Shown: positions 16,567 to 24,698 of the stretch, in pieces
Layout: every line of letters begins with the position of its first letter
Position numbering within the stretch: position 1 is the first letter of the stretch
Assembly (NCBI RefSeq): GCF_001618955.1
Contig: NZ_LVYV01000023.1
Span: 372,001-436,000 of the forward strand
DNA length: 64,000 nucleotides
Direction of reading: 5' to 3'
DNA from: Tardiphaga robiniae
Lineage (GTDB): Bacteria; Pseudomonadota; Alphaproteobacteria; Rhizobiales; Xanthobacteraceae
Translations under genes and position numbers: made by a program
The notes under the pieces: model-generated
Seen by the model: the letters and a program-made list of their open reading frames with translations, nothing else
Told to the model about the DNA's origin: nothing
Databases searched by the model: none

Positions 16567-17793
16567 ATGAAGCGACGTACATTCCTGGCTGGCCTCGGTG
16601 CAACCGGTGTCAGCAGTGCCATTTTCTCACCGGCGATCGTTCGTGCCGCTGCGGATACTCCACTGAAGTTTGGTGTGCTGTCCGACATGACGGGTCTGTT
16701 CGCTGACAATGGCGGGCAGGGCTCGGTAGCGGCAGCGCAGCTCGCGATCGAGGAATGCGGCGGCAAGGTGCTCGGCAAGGCGATAGAGCTGATCCAGGCC
16801 GACCATCTCAACAAGCCCGATGTCGGCGGCAATATTGCGCGCCAGTGGTATGATCAGGAAGGCGTCGACGTCATTCTCGACGTGCCGGTGTCGTCTGTTT
16901 GCATCGCCGTGCAGACCTTCGCCAAGGACCGCAACAAGATGTTTATCACGTCCGCCGGCGGTTCGGCGGATCTCAGCGGCAAGTTCTGTTCGCCGAACTT
17001 CATTCAGTGGACCTACAATACTTACGCGCTGGCCAATGTCGCCGGCAAGGCGATGCTTCAGCGCGGTGGCGACACATGGTTCTTCGTTGTTGCGGACTAT
17101 GCCTTTGGCCAGGCGCTTGAGCGTGACGTGACGGAAGTTGCCGTGAAGGGCGGCGGCAAGGCGCTTGGCCGTGCGCCGCATCCGATCAACACAGCGGATT
17201 TCTCCTCGCAGCTTCTGACGGCCAAGTCGTCGGGCGCCAAGGTCATCGCCATCGCCAATGCCGGCAGCGACACGCAGAACGCCATCAAGCAGGCAGAAGA
17301 GTTCGGTTTGATGGGCGGCGATCAGAAGATGATTGCGCTCTTGATCGACGTGAATGACATCCGAAGCGTCGGATTGAAGAGTGCGCAAGGCCTGCTGGTG
17401 ACGTCCGGCTTCTACTGGAACATGGACGACCGCACGCGTGCATTCTCCAAGCGCTATGCTGCCAAGATGGGTAAGCCACCGAGCATGATGCAGGCCGGTG
17501 TCTATTCCTCGACGTTGAACTACATCAAGTCGGTGGAGGCCGCGAATACCAAGGATCCTGCCGCCGTGGTCAAGGATCTGCAGGGGCGTACCTTTGACGA
17601 TGCCTTCCTGCGCAACGGCAAGCTGCGTCCGGACAATCTGATGGTCCACGACATGTATCTCGCTGAAGTCAAGAAGCCTTCCGAGGTCACCGATAGCTAT
17701 GACGTGTTCAGGATCCTCGCCACGGTGAAGGGCGAAGACGCGTTCTCGCCGCTCTCGGCGAGTGCATGCCCAATGGTGATGAGCAAGAAGTAG
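16567..17793 (+). CDS. Tat-exported LivK-type substrate-binding protein of the AtuA operon
   Basis: Periplasmic Peripla_BP_6 protein of 408 residues. Unlike the array at 0.7-7.6 kb it has a twin-arginine signal (MKRRTFLAGLGATGVSSAIF) and a different mature sequence (DTPLKFGVLSDMTGLFADNGGQGS). The ATG at 16567 is preceded by GGGAGGA; an in-frame upstream start at 16501 would bury the signal. Family blocks include QADHLNKPDVGGNIARQWYDQ and MMQAGVYSSTLNYIKSVEAA. Operon position suggests it brings in the compound acted on by the AtuA pair. Its permease and ATPase genes are not in the window. Confidence 0.88.
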   Translation: MKRRTFLAGLGATGVSSAIFSPAIVRAAADTPLKFGVLSDMTGLFADNGGQGSVAAAQLAIEECGGKVLGKAIELIQADHLNKPDVGGNIARQWYDQEGVDVILDVPVSSVCIAVQTFAKDRNKMFITSAGGSADLSGKFCSPNFIQWTYNTYALANVAGKAMLQRGGDTWFFVVADYAFGQALERDVTEVAVKGGGKALGRAPHPINTADFSSQLLTAKSSGAKVIAIANAGSDTQNAIKQAEEFGLMGGDQKMIALLIDVNDIRSVGLKSAQGLLVTSGFYWNMDDRTRAFSKRYAAKMGKPPSMMQAGVYSSTLNYIKSVEAANTKDPAAVVKDLQGRTFDDAFLRNGKLRPDNLMVHDMYLAEVKKPSEVTDSYDVFRILATVKGEDAFSPLSASACPMVMSKK

Positions 17794-18120
17794 GTCGAGC
17801 AGATAACTCTATGAACTGTGCGTCGCGGGCAGGGAAATACCTTTGCCCGCGATTCCTTCGAAGGGTGAGAGAGCCTTACCTATCCCGCAAAGAATGCGGG
17901 GTGCAGCTGGCATCACCACAGCTCCACCCCGCGTCGCCGGTCAATTGGGGCAGGGGACGACCGGCTTCCGGGAAGACGCGCGAGGGTGAAAAGCGTTCCC
18001 GCGGGCGTCAAATTATTTAACACACGGTTAAGTGATCGCCGTTCTTGAACCTAGAGCCTTGACGCACGTTCCTATTATGAGCGCCACGCAACGACGCGGC
18101 GCAGGGCAGGCGAGGCTCAC
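17794..18120 (+). other. Intergenic region with terminator, no gene seen
   Basis: A hairpin TCGCGGGCA / TGCCCGCGA (17823-17831, 17844-17852) followed by TTCCTTC probably ends the AtuA operon. A second hairpin-forming stretch around 17884-17940 pairs GCGGGGTG with CACCCCGC. I find no supported gene; the promoter of the next gene should lie at 18000-18110. Confidence 0.5.
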
Positions 18121-18528
18121 ATGTCAAAGGTATCCAGCTTGGTCTTGGGAATGGTCGCCGGAGCGACCATGTTCGGCGCCATTCAGTATGCTTCCGGCAA
18201 TGATCTGCGGGGCACGCTGACCGAGTCAGACAAGGCTGCGTCCAGCGGTGTCAACCGGGCCGCCAAGGGTGACCGAGCATCACTAATTACCGCACCGAAT
18301 GATCAGAGCCAGACTCTCTCGTTCCGCGTTCAGGGCCTGTCGGATACGTCCGTCCTTCTGCGGATGGGCGTTGCGCCCGTGGTGGCTCCAACCAAGAATG
18401 AAGCCGTCAATATCCGGCCTCTCCCCATGAATGCCAAACCGCAGCGTGCGGCGGTGGGCTGCGAACCGCCAGTGAGTGTGCTCAGCGAGATGGCAAAGAT
18501 GCTGCAGCCGGGTCGTTGCGTGACCTGA
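18121..18528 (+). CDS. Small secreted hypothetical protein
   Basis: 135 residues, not recognised. An N-terminal hydrophobic segment (MSKVSSLVLGMVAGATMFGAIQYASG) looks like a signal peptide or membrane anchor. The rest is polar, rich in alanine and serine, with two cysteines near the end (VGCEPPVSVLSEMAKMLQPGRCVT) that could form a disulfide. Similar short proteins ending in a conserved CEP...GRC block occur in Bradyrhizobium relatives, from memory and not checked. It stands alone between two terminators or gene ends. Confidence 0.65.
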   Translation: MSKVSSLVLGMVAGATMFGAIQYASGNDLRGTLTESDKAASSGVNRAAKGDRASLITAPNDQSQTLSFRVQGLSDTSVLLRMGVAPVVAPTKNEAVNIRPLPMNAKPQRAAVGCEPPVSVLSEMAKMLQPGRCVT

Positions 18529-18549
18529 TCTTCACGCTGACAATTTCAA

Positions 18550-19029
18550 TCAATCGTCGGCGACCTCATCGGGGTCGCCGGTTTCGTTCGTGTCATCATC
18601 TGTCGCAGCGCTGCTGCGATTGGCCATATAGCCGAGTGCGACGCCGGCCAGCGCTAGCAGCGGAATAACCTTCTTGAGGCCGAGCGTGCGCGCGATCTGG
18701 ATGCCGGTCGCCACCAGCATCGGATCGATCAGCGGCGCATTCGCAGCAGCTCTGGCCGCTGCGCGCGCCGCGGCTGCTGCGCGCTCGCGGGCCTGCTTTT
18801 GCTTGGTCGCATAGACCTGAGCGAAGATCGCCGCGATGACCAAAAAGATGCCGGCGATGGTGAGGCAGGCCTCAATGACGCCGTAGCGCTGCATCACCGC
18901 GATGAAAGCCGCAACACACAGGAAGCACAGCGCCACGAAACCAGCAAAGCCCGCCAGTGCCATGAGCGATGTCATGCGCAGGCTGTTGCCTGTGCTGTTC
19001 TTCAGATCGTCGATGATACCCTTCAGCAT
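18550..19029 (-). CDS. Holin-X-like / hypothetical membrane protein
   Basis: 159 residues. Two hydrophobic helices at about residues 17-48 and 53-72 (LMALAGFAGFVALCFLCVAAFIAVM; ACLTIAGIFLVIAAIFAQVY) are followed by an Ala/Arg-rich amphipathic helix (ARERAAAAARAAARAAANA), a third helix near 120-135 (KKVIPLLALAGVALGYM) and an acidic tail. The arrangement fits the small 'phage holin family'/Holin-X membrane proteins that sit beside DUF883 proteins in alphaproteobacteria. It lies downstream of the DUF883 gene, separated by a hairpin, so read-through could co-express them under stress. Function unknown. Confidence 0.6.
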   Translation of the reverse strand: MLKGIIDDLKNSTGNSLRMTSLMALAGFAGFVALCFLCVAAFIAVMQRYGVIEACLTIAGIFLVIAAIFAQVYATKQKQARERAAAAARAAARAAANAPLIDPMLVATGIQIARTLGLKKVIPLLALAGVALGYMANRSSAATDDDTNETGDPDEVADD

Positions 19030-19065
19030 GGAAGCCCCCGAACCCGAACTCTAAAATACAAAGAA

Positions 19066-19094
19066 AACTGACGGCACCCTCGGGCACCGCCAGT
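19066..19094 (-). terminator. Hairpin terminator after the DUF883 gene
   Basis: On the minus strand ACTGgCGG...CCGtCAGT form an imperfect stem with an inner CCC/GGG, followed by TTTTCTTTG. Confidence 0.65.
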
Positions 19095-19121
19095 CATCAC
19101 ATCTCAATTCTGCGCATGTGC

Positions 19122-19493
19122 TCAGCGGCGCCAGGCCATCCCGATCAGCACGCCGAGGCCAAGCGCCAGGCCGACTGCAGCCAATGGGCGCTGGGTAATG
19201 CTGTCTTCCAGCGTTTCCTCCAGTGAATAGGCTGCGTCATGCGCAGCATCATAGGCCGCGCTGCCGCGCTCCCGCATGTCGGACATCATGTCTTCGGCGT
19301 CGGAACGGGCTTGCTTGACGCCGCGGCGGGCTTGTTTAGTAGCTTGGCCGGTAAAAGCATTAAGCGCGTCGGTGATCTGTTCGGTCAGGGCTGCAACATC
19401 GTTTTTCACGGCGGTGAGATCCTTCTGAAGGCGGCTATAGGTTGCTTTGTCGGTCAGTTTCTTGAGTTCATCCAGGCCATCGATATCCGCCAT
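19122..19493 (-). CDS. DUF883 (YqjD/ElaB-like) membrane-anchored protein
   Basis: 123 residues. A long predicted coiled coil (about residues 5-95: LKKLTDKATYSRLQKDLTAVKNDVAALTEQI and onward) ends in a C-terminal membrane helix with basic tail (LAAVGLALGLGVLIGMAWRR). This is the layout of YqjD/ElaB proteins, tail-anchored inner-membrane proteins that in E. coli bind ribosomes in stationary phase. An exact EcfG promoter lies 36-60 bases upstream, so I infer control by the PhyR-NepR-EcfG cascade encoded 10 kb away. Confidence 0.82.
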   Translation of the reverse strand: MADIDGLDELKKLTDKATYSRLQKDLTAVKNDVAALTEQITDALNAFTGQATKQARRGVKQARSDAEDMMSDMRERGSAAYDAAHDAAYSLEETLEDSITQRPLAAVGLALGLGVLIGMAWRR

Positions 19494-19528
19494 GCGAAGC
19501 TCTCCTGATACTGAAAATCCAATGCAGA

Positions 19529-19553
19529 AACGCCCGGTTAGACTGTAGGTTCC
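19529..19553 (-). promoter_or_regulatory. EcfG promoter of the DUF883 gene
   Basis: On the minus strand GGAAC (19549-19553), 16 bases, CGTT (19529-19532): an exact match to the EcfG consensus, 36 bases upstream of the ATG at 19493. Confidence 0.8.
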
Positions 19554-19568
19554 ATCAGTAGAGCCGGA

Positions 19569-20678
19569 TTAATCCGGCGGCAACTGCGGCGAATTGATCG
19601 GCATCAAATGCTCTTTCAGGATCAGCCCGACGATCAGGATCGGCGCCGCCAGGAAGCCGCCCATCGGGCCCCAGAGCCAGGTCCAGAACGCCAGCCCGAT
19701 GAACACCGCCAGCGCGTTGAGTTGCAATTTGCGTCCAATGATCGTGGGCGTGATGAAGTGGCCTTCCATGAAGGTGAGGCCGACGAACAGCAGCGGCGCG
19801 ATCATGCCTGCGGCAATCGTCTCCGACGAAATGATGCCGACCGCGACCAGGATGACGAACATGGCGACGGGGCCGATGATCGGGAAGAAGTTGAGCGTGG
19901 CTGCCAGCGCGCCGAGGCCGGCCGGGTTGGGCATGCCGGTGGCCGCGCAGATCACGCCGGTGGCAATGCCGACTCCGAAATTGATCATGGTGACCATCAG
20001 CAGATATTCGCCAAGGCTGGTCTCTATGGCATTGAGAATGCGCAGCGTCCGCAGTCGCCATTCGTGATCGGCGAAGTTCATCACCAGCGCGCGGCGCAGA
20101 TCTTTCCAGCTTGCGATGAACAGCACCAGCGTGGCGAAGAATAGCAGGAATTCGGTGAAGGTTGGCGACAGGAATTCGACGGTTGGCTGCACCCAGTCGA
20201 TCTTGGGCAATTCGAACTTTGTTGTCGCAAGCGTTTCGGCGCTGCCGAACATGCTCTGTATCTGGTGCCAGAGCGCCAGCGGTCGGTCGAAGACATGCAG
20301 CTTGTTCTTGAGCAGCGAACCTAGTTCGGGGAGGCGCGTCGTCCATTCCATCAGCGGGGATGAAATAAGCCCCACGATGAAGGCGAGTCCGGCGCAGACC
20401 AAGATAACGATCAGGACTGCCGAGATGGATCGCGGAATGCGGCGCTTTTCGAGAAAGCTCGCTGCGGGCGACAACATGGTGCCAATGATGAAGGCTGTCA
20501 CGATTGGCAGGAAGAATGCCTTGGCGACGTAGAGCACCGCAACCACGGTGATCACCAGCAGCGACATCAACGCAAAGGCGACAACCTCGGCACGGCGGAT
20601 CACCGGCGGCTGCTCGATCTTGCTCTCGGGCACCGGCGTGCCTGCAGGCTTTTCGGGGAGAGCGCGGACTTCACTCAT
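19569..20678 (-). CDS. AI-2E family transporter (PerM/TqsA-like permease)
   Basis: Polytopic inner-membrane protein of about 369 residues. I start at the ATG at 20678 (MSEVRALPEKPAG) after GGGACAG; in-frame ATGs at 20693 and 20765 are possible. It has paired N-terminal helices (VVAFALMSLLVITVVAVLYVAKAFFLPIV), the central soluble segment, and the C-terminal helices with NFFPIIGPVAMFV, FMEGHFITPTIIGRKLQLNALAVFIGLAFW and GPMGGFLAAPILIV, diagnostic of the AI-2E exporter/PerM superfamily. The substrate is unknown; some members are Na+/H+ antiporters. A near-consensus EcfG promoter and a perfect hairpin lie in its leader. Confidence 0.88.
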   Translation of the reverse strand: MSEVRALPEKPAGTPVPESKIEQPPVIRRAEVVAFALMSLLVITVVAVLYVAKAFFLPIVTAFIIGTMLSPAASFLEKRRIPRSISAVLIVILVCAGLAFIVGLISSPLMEWTTRLPELGSLLKNKLHVFDRPLALWHQIQSMFGSAETLATTKFELPKIDWVQPTVEFLSPTFTEFLLFFATLVLFIASWKDLRRALVMNFADHEWRLRTLRILNAIETSLGEYLLMVTMINFGVGIATGVICAATGMPNPAGLGALAATLNFFPIIGPVAMFVILVAVGIISSETIAAGMIAPLLFVGLTFMEGHFITPTIIGRKLQLNALAVFIGLAFWTWLWGPMGGFLAAPILIVGLILKEHLMPINSPQLPPD

Positions 20679-20728
20679 GAGCTGTCCCGACATGCCGCCA
20701 TTTGTTCGCGCAGATCGCGTTCGCGCGT

Positions 20729-20750
20729 CCGATCGCTGACATGCGATCGG
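20729..20750 (-). repeat. Perfect inverted repeat in the AI-2E gene leader
   Basis: CCGATCGC, loop TGACAT, GCGATCGG (20729-20736 and 20743-20750), 51-72 bases from the chosen start. It is either a leader hairpin or an operator. Confidence 0.5.
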
Positions 20751-20754
20751 GCAC

Positions 20755-20779
20755 AACACGACCATACCGCAAAAGTTCC
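20755..20779 (-). promoter_or_regulatory. Near-consensus EcfG promoter candidate (AI-2E gene)
   Basis: Minus-strand GGAAC (20775-20779), 16 bases, TGTT (20755-20758). One mismatch to CGTT. Confidence 0.4.
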
Positions 20780-20838
20780 GTCGCGATTTCGTGATGGTTC
20801 CTTGGTTGACAAATCATTCGGTGAACGCTCGCGGGGAG

Positions 20839-20863
20839 GGAACCCCGAGGCTTCGGCGCAGTT
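20839..20863 (+). promoter_or_regulatory. Near-consensus EcfG promoter candidate (L,D-transpeptidase gene)
   Basis: GGAAC (20839-20843), 16 bases, AGTT (20860-20863), 48 bases before the ATG at 20911. One mismatch to CGTT; a TTGACA at about 20813 is a rival -35 box. Confidence 0.35.
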
Positions 20864-20910
20864 GGTTGCGGTCATCACGACGATGACGCGTCGCCAAACG
20901 GGGCAGTCAC

Positions 20911-21702
20911 ATGTCACAGGCATCATCTGGAAACCGCAAGCTTTCGCTGTGTCTCACAAGCGCGCTCGTTGTTGCAGCCGCTCTGATCGTTGCTCCGCCG
21001 TTTATCTCCAGTGCATCGGCGCAGGTGATGAACTATGCACCGGCTGCGCAAAGCGCGTTTCCACCGGACGACGATGTGATGGCTGCACCGCGGGTGCGGG
21101 AGAACATGGATGTCGCTCTCCCGGAGCGCCTGCGCCGCGCTGAAGTCAGCTATATGACCCGCGAAGCGCCGGGCACAGTGATCATCGATACTGGCAATAC
21201 CCAGCTTTATTATGTGCTCGGCAACAACCGCGCGATTCGCTACGGCGTCGGTGTTGGCCGCGAAGGATTCACCTGGTCCGGAACGCAGACTGTCACGCGC
21301 AAGGCGGAATGGCCGGATTGGCATCCGCCGCAGGAAATGATTGCGCGCCAGCCCTATCTGCCGCGCTTCATGGCTGGCGGCCCCGGCAACCCGCTCGGTG
21401 CCCGCGCGATGTATCTCGGCTCCAGCGCTTATCGCATCCATGGCACCAATGATCCGTCAACCATCGGCAAGTTCGTGTCGTCGGGTTGTATCCGCCTGAC
21501 CAATGAAGATGTGCAGGACCTTTTCAGTCGCGTCAGCGTTGGGACCAGGGTTGTGGTGCTGCCGAAGTCGGTTGCCCCACACTATGAGGCGCGCACGGCT
21601 CCGGCGCCGCGCAGCGTCACATCGATCTCGGTTCGTCCTGCCGGCGTGCAGCAGGCTCCGGGCCGTCAGGCGATGAACCTTTCCGCGTCGTCGCTCTACT
21701 GA
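20911..21702 (+). CDS. L,D-transpeptidase (YkuD domain)
   Basis: Periplasmic peptidoglycan cross-linking enzyme of 263 residues. A Sec signal peptide (LCLTSALVVAAALIVAPPFISSASAQ) leads to a YkuD domain at about residues 85-210: GTVIIDTGNTQLYYVLGNNRAIRYGVGVGREGF, then the catalytic motif IHGTNDPSTIG...SSGCIRL with the His and Cys of the HXX14-17-S-G-C-I-R pattern intact. A variable proline/alanine-rich tail follows. It makes 3-3 cross-links or anchors outer-membrane proteins; such enzymes are often stress-induced. The DUF2865 gene follows after 39 bases. Confidence 0.92.
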   Translation: MSQASSGNRKLSLCLTSALVVAAALIVAPPFISSASAQVMNYAPAAQSAFPPDDDVMAAPRVRENMDVALPERLRRAEVSYMTREAPGTVIIDTGNTQLYYVLGNNRAIRYGVGVGREGFTWSGTQTVTRKAEWPDWHPPQEMIARQPYLPRFMAGGPGNPLGARAMYLGSSAYRIHGTNDPSTIGKFVSSGCIRLTNEDVQDLFSRVSVGTRVVVLPKSVAPHYEARTAPAPRSVTSISVRPAGVQQAPGRQAMNLSASSLY

Positions 21703-21741
21703 GAGTCGATCATTCTGTTTTGATGCCGCGTTGGAGGCCCC

Positions 21742-22374
21742 ATGACCCGATTTCCAGGACAACGGATGGCCCTCGGCGCGGTGGCGGCGATTGTCATACT
21801 CGGTGCCGCCCCAGCGCAGGCGCAGGATTTCTTCTCGGCATTGTTCGGCGGGATAGCGCGTGGTCGTGGCCCGGATATCTCGCTGCCTTTCGTCAATGAA
21901 GGTCCGCCGGTGCAGGAGCTGCGCCCTCGTGCAGCAAGCGGCGGGCGTCAGGCTTTTTGTGTGCGCACGTGCGATGGACGTTACTTCCCGATATCAGCCA
22001 CCGACAGTCAGAGCCGTGCGGCGTCGTGCAATAATTTCTGTCCGGCGAGCGATACCAAGGTTGTTTACGGCAGCAGTATCGACACGGCTGCGACCGAGAG
22101 CGGCAAGCCCTATTCCGAGCTGCCGAATGCATTCAAGTACCGCACCGAACTGGTGGCCGGTTGCACCTGTAACGGTAAGGACCAGATCGGTCTGGCGCCG
22201 GTGAAACTCGAGAACGATCCAACACTGCGCAAGGGTGATATCGTCGCCGGTGCCGATGGGCTGATGGTCACTGGCCGCGGCGCTGACAAGCGCGGCGCGT
22301 CGCTGCAGATGTCGCCAGTCTCGCCATCGGTGCAGGCGAAGTATGAGCGCATGCCGGTCGTGGCGCGGGAATAA
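21742..22374 (+). CDS. DUF2865 secreted protein
   Basis: 210 residues with a signal peptide (MALGAVAAIVILGAAPAQAQ) and the DUF2865 core at about residues 70-145: FCVRTCDGRYFPIS, CNNFCPASDTKVVYGSSID, YRTELVAGCTCNG. Six cysteines (CVRTC, CNNFC, CTC) could form disulfides in the periplasm. The tail (ADKRGASLQMSPVSPSVQAKYERMPVVARE) is low complexity. Function unknown. It may be co-transcribed with the L,D-transpeptidase, which suggests an envelope role. Confidence 0.8.
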   Translation: MTRFPGQRMALGAVAAIVILGAAPAQAQDFFSALFGGIARGRGPDISLPFVNEGPPVQELRPRAASGGRQAFCVRTCDGRYFPISATDSQSRAASCNNFCPASDTKVVYGSSIDTAATESGKPYSELPNAFKYRTELVAGCTCNGKDQIGLAPVKLENDPTLRKGDIVAGADGLMVTGRGADKRGASLQMSPVSPSVQAKYERMPVVARE

Positions 22375-22398
22375 TCCGCGCCAAGTCATCGATTGCGC

Positions 22399-24492
22399 TT
22401 AAGCCGCGCGGATCTTGCCGAGGAAGTCCGTCACTTGAGTGCCGAGTTGGCGTGTCTGCGTCGCCAGCGTCTCTGATGCCACCTTCACATCCTCAGCGGC
22501 TGCACCTGCTGCGTCGGCATCGGCGCTGACGCCGCTGATGTTATCCGACACGTTGCGGGTGCCATCGGCCGCCTGCTGGGTGCTGCGGGTGATTTCCTGC
22601 GTCGCCGCGCCCTGTTCTTCGACCGCGGCCGCAATCGCGGTGGCGACTTCATTCACTTCGCCGATAATGCCGCCGATCGACTTGATGGCTTCGATGGCCT
22701 CATTGGCGACCTTCTGGATATCCGCGATCTGTTCGGAAATATCCTCGGTCGCCTTGGCCGTCTGGCTGGCCAGCGACTTCACTTCGGACGCAACGACCGC
22801 AAAGCCACGGCCGGCTTCGCCGGCGCGCGCTGCTTCGATGGTGGCATTGAGTGCCAGCAGATTGGTTTGCGAGGCGATGTCGTTGATGAGGCCGACGACT
22901 TCGCCGATCCGGTTCGCTGTCTGGGCGAGGCCCTGAACGGTATTGTCGGTCTGCTGTGCCTGGCTGACGGCGCGGCTGGCGATGCCGGCCGCATGCGATG
23001 CCTGGCGGCTGATGTCGTTTATCGAGGCACTCAGCTCCTCGGCCGCGGCGGCGACATTTTGCACATTCACTGAGGCTTCGCCGGAGGCGCGCGCAGCATC
23101 CTGCACGCGGGCATTGGTCTGGCTGGACACAGCGGCCATGCCGTCAGATGTCGTATTCATCTGGTCCGAGGCGCTGCCAAGGGCGCCCAGCGTGTCGCGC
23201 ATCTGGATCTCGAACATGCCGATATACTGTTCGACGGCCTGCTGGCGCTGGCTGGCATTGGCATTGCGATGGCGTTCCTGCGCCTCGATCTCGGCTTTTT
23301 CCATCGCCTGCTTCTTGAAGGTCTCCAGCGCACCGGCCAGCCCGCCGATTTCATCCTGGCGATCGGCATAGCCGGCATCGACGGTGAGATCGCCACCCGC
23401 CACTTTCAGCATCGCGTCGCGGATGGTGAGCAGCGGCGTGGTGACACGGCGCGTGATGGTGACTATGGCGCCCACGGCCAGCAGGATTGCGGTACCCAGC
23501 AGCACCAGTTGCAAAATCAGCGAGCGTTGCGCGACGGACCATTGCGCGATGCTGTGGTTCTTGGCCTCGTCAAGTGCACGTTCCGCCACGACCACGGCCG
23601 TGCTCATCTTGTCGACGGTGAGCGGTGTCCAGGCCGTCGCCGGCATTTCGGGTTTCTCGCCGGTTGCGACAGCCTGAATCAGACGGTCGCGCAGCGCCAG
23701 ATATTGTGGGTCGAAATAGGACGCCTTCGCTGCAGCGAGGGCCGAGACAAGACCCTGTGGCAATTCAGTACCCGACGATGCGATGTCCAGGGCATTCCAT
23801 CCGGTCTCGATGCCGCCCGTCAGCTTCACATAGCTCCGCTGCAGCTCCGGCGAGATCTTGTTGACCGCGAGTGCGTTAGACACGATGACGGAGGCGTCAC
23901 CCGATGTGTTGCGCATCAGCCAGGCCATCTGCTTGATCGACAGCAACTGATCGATCGCTGGATCGTTGTGGGTTACGGCGGCCGTGAGAGCGGAGGAGAC
24001 TTTTTCGAGCATGGCCAGAACGGAATCGACATTGTCCTGGAATTCCTTGGCAAGGCCCGCACGGCGCGACGCCTTCGGCTTGCTCATCTGGTCCCAGGAT
24101 TCGGTCTGCAACGCGATCAATGCCTGCATCAGCCGGTTAAACTCGGGCACCAGCGTCGCCTTGCCGGGGAAGTCGGCGGTGACCAGCAATTCTCCTGCCG
24201 CTTTCATTGCCGGCATTTCGGCGCCGCGGATACGGCGTAGATAGGCCTCAGTATCGGGCTGAATCACGATATCGGCGTTCAACGTGCGGAACGTCGTGGA
24301 CCGGTCAGTACGCAGATTATGCATTGCCTTGAATACATGACCGGATGCCTCGGCGATCGTCGACATGCGTCCGGCGACGTTGAGGCGTCCATATGATTCC
24401 CACGCGCTGAGAACGAGGAATGTGACGACACAGACCGCCATGATGGCGATCACGGACTTGAGCAATGCGGAAACGGTCAATCGATGAAGCAC
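22399..24492 (-). CDS. Methyl-accepting chemotaxis protein, tandem copy 1
   Basis: Transmembrane chemoreceptor of 697 residues. I start at GTG 24492 ([13 protein letters not shown]): it follows GGGGGATTC exactly as in the neighbouring copy and gives the same length; the frame extends to 24507. Helix 1 is at about residues 10-32. A periplasmic sensor domain of about 290 residues ([19 protein letters not shown]) leads to helix 2 ([23 protein letters not shown]), a HAMP domain and a cytoplasmic signalling domain with hairpin tip [44 protein letters not shown]. It signals to CheA/CheW encoded elsewhere. Its sensor region differs more from copy 2 than its signalling region does. Confidence 0.93.
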   Translation of the reverse strand: MLHRLTVSALLKSVIAIMAVCVVTFLVLSAWESYGRLNVAGRMSTIAEASGHVFKAMHNLRTDRSTTFRTLNADIVIQPDTEAYLRRIRGAEMPAMKAAGELLVTADFPGKATLVPEFNRLMQALIALQTESWDQMSKPKASRRAGLAKEFQDNVDSVLAMLEKVSSALTAAVTHNDPAIDQLLSIKQMAWLMRNTSGDASVIVSNALAVNKISPELQRSYVKLTGGIETGWNALDIASSGTELPQGLVSALAAAKASYFDPQYLALRDRLIQAVATGEKPEMPATAWTPLTVDKMSTAVVVAERALDEAKNHSIAQWSVAQRSLILQLVLLGTAILLAVGAIVTITRRVTTPLLTIRDAMLKVAGGDLTVDAGYADRQDEIGGLAGALETFKKQAMEKAEIEAQERHRNANASQRQQAVEQYIGMFEIQMRDTLGALGSASDQMNTTSDGMAAVSSQTNARVQDAARASGEASVNVQNVAAAAEELSASINDISRQASHAAGIASRAVSQAQQTDNTVQGLAQTANRIGEVVGLINDIASQTNLLALNATIEAARAGEAGRGFAVVASEVKSLASQTAKATEDISEQIADIQKVANEAIEAIKSIGGIIGEVNEVATAIAAAVEEQGAATQEITRSTQQAADGTRNVSDNISGVSADADAAGAAAEDVKVASETLATQTRQLGTQVTDFLGKIRAA

Positions 24493-24630
24493 AATGAATC
24501 CCCCCAAAAAATATTTCGGTATTTAAGGCTGCAATTGGTAAATATTCACGTTCATGCTCGTTCTGATAAAGTAATTTATAATATCGCCACTTAAGGTAGA
24601 AGATTGTCGTGCCCGGCGACGCTTCAACGA

Positions 24631-24657
24631 AAAAGCCCCGACGATGCCGGGGCTTTT
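24631..24657. terminator. Bidirectional terminator between the two chemoreceptor genes
   Basis: AAAAGCCCCG (24631-24640) pairs perfectly with CGGGGCTTTT (24648-24657), 7-nt loop. It ends transcription of copy 2; A- and T-tracts on both sides. Confidence 0.85.
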
Positions 24658-24698
24658 TATACTGTCAGCGCTCGATGACGTGACTGATGAGGCGCTGC

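Noticed and set aside
17884-17940. Possible small RNA from paired GCGGGGTG/CACCCCGC segments
   Set aside because: The stems are short and compete with one another, and no U-tract or promoter is visible.
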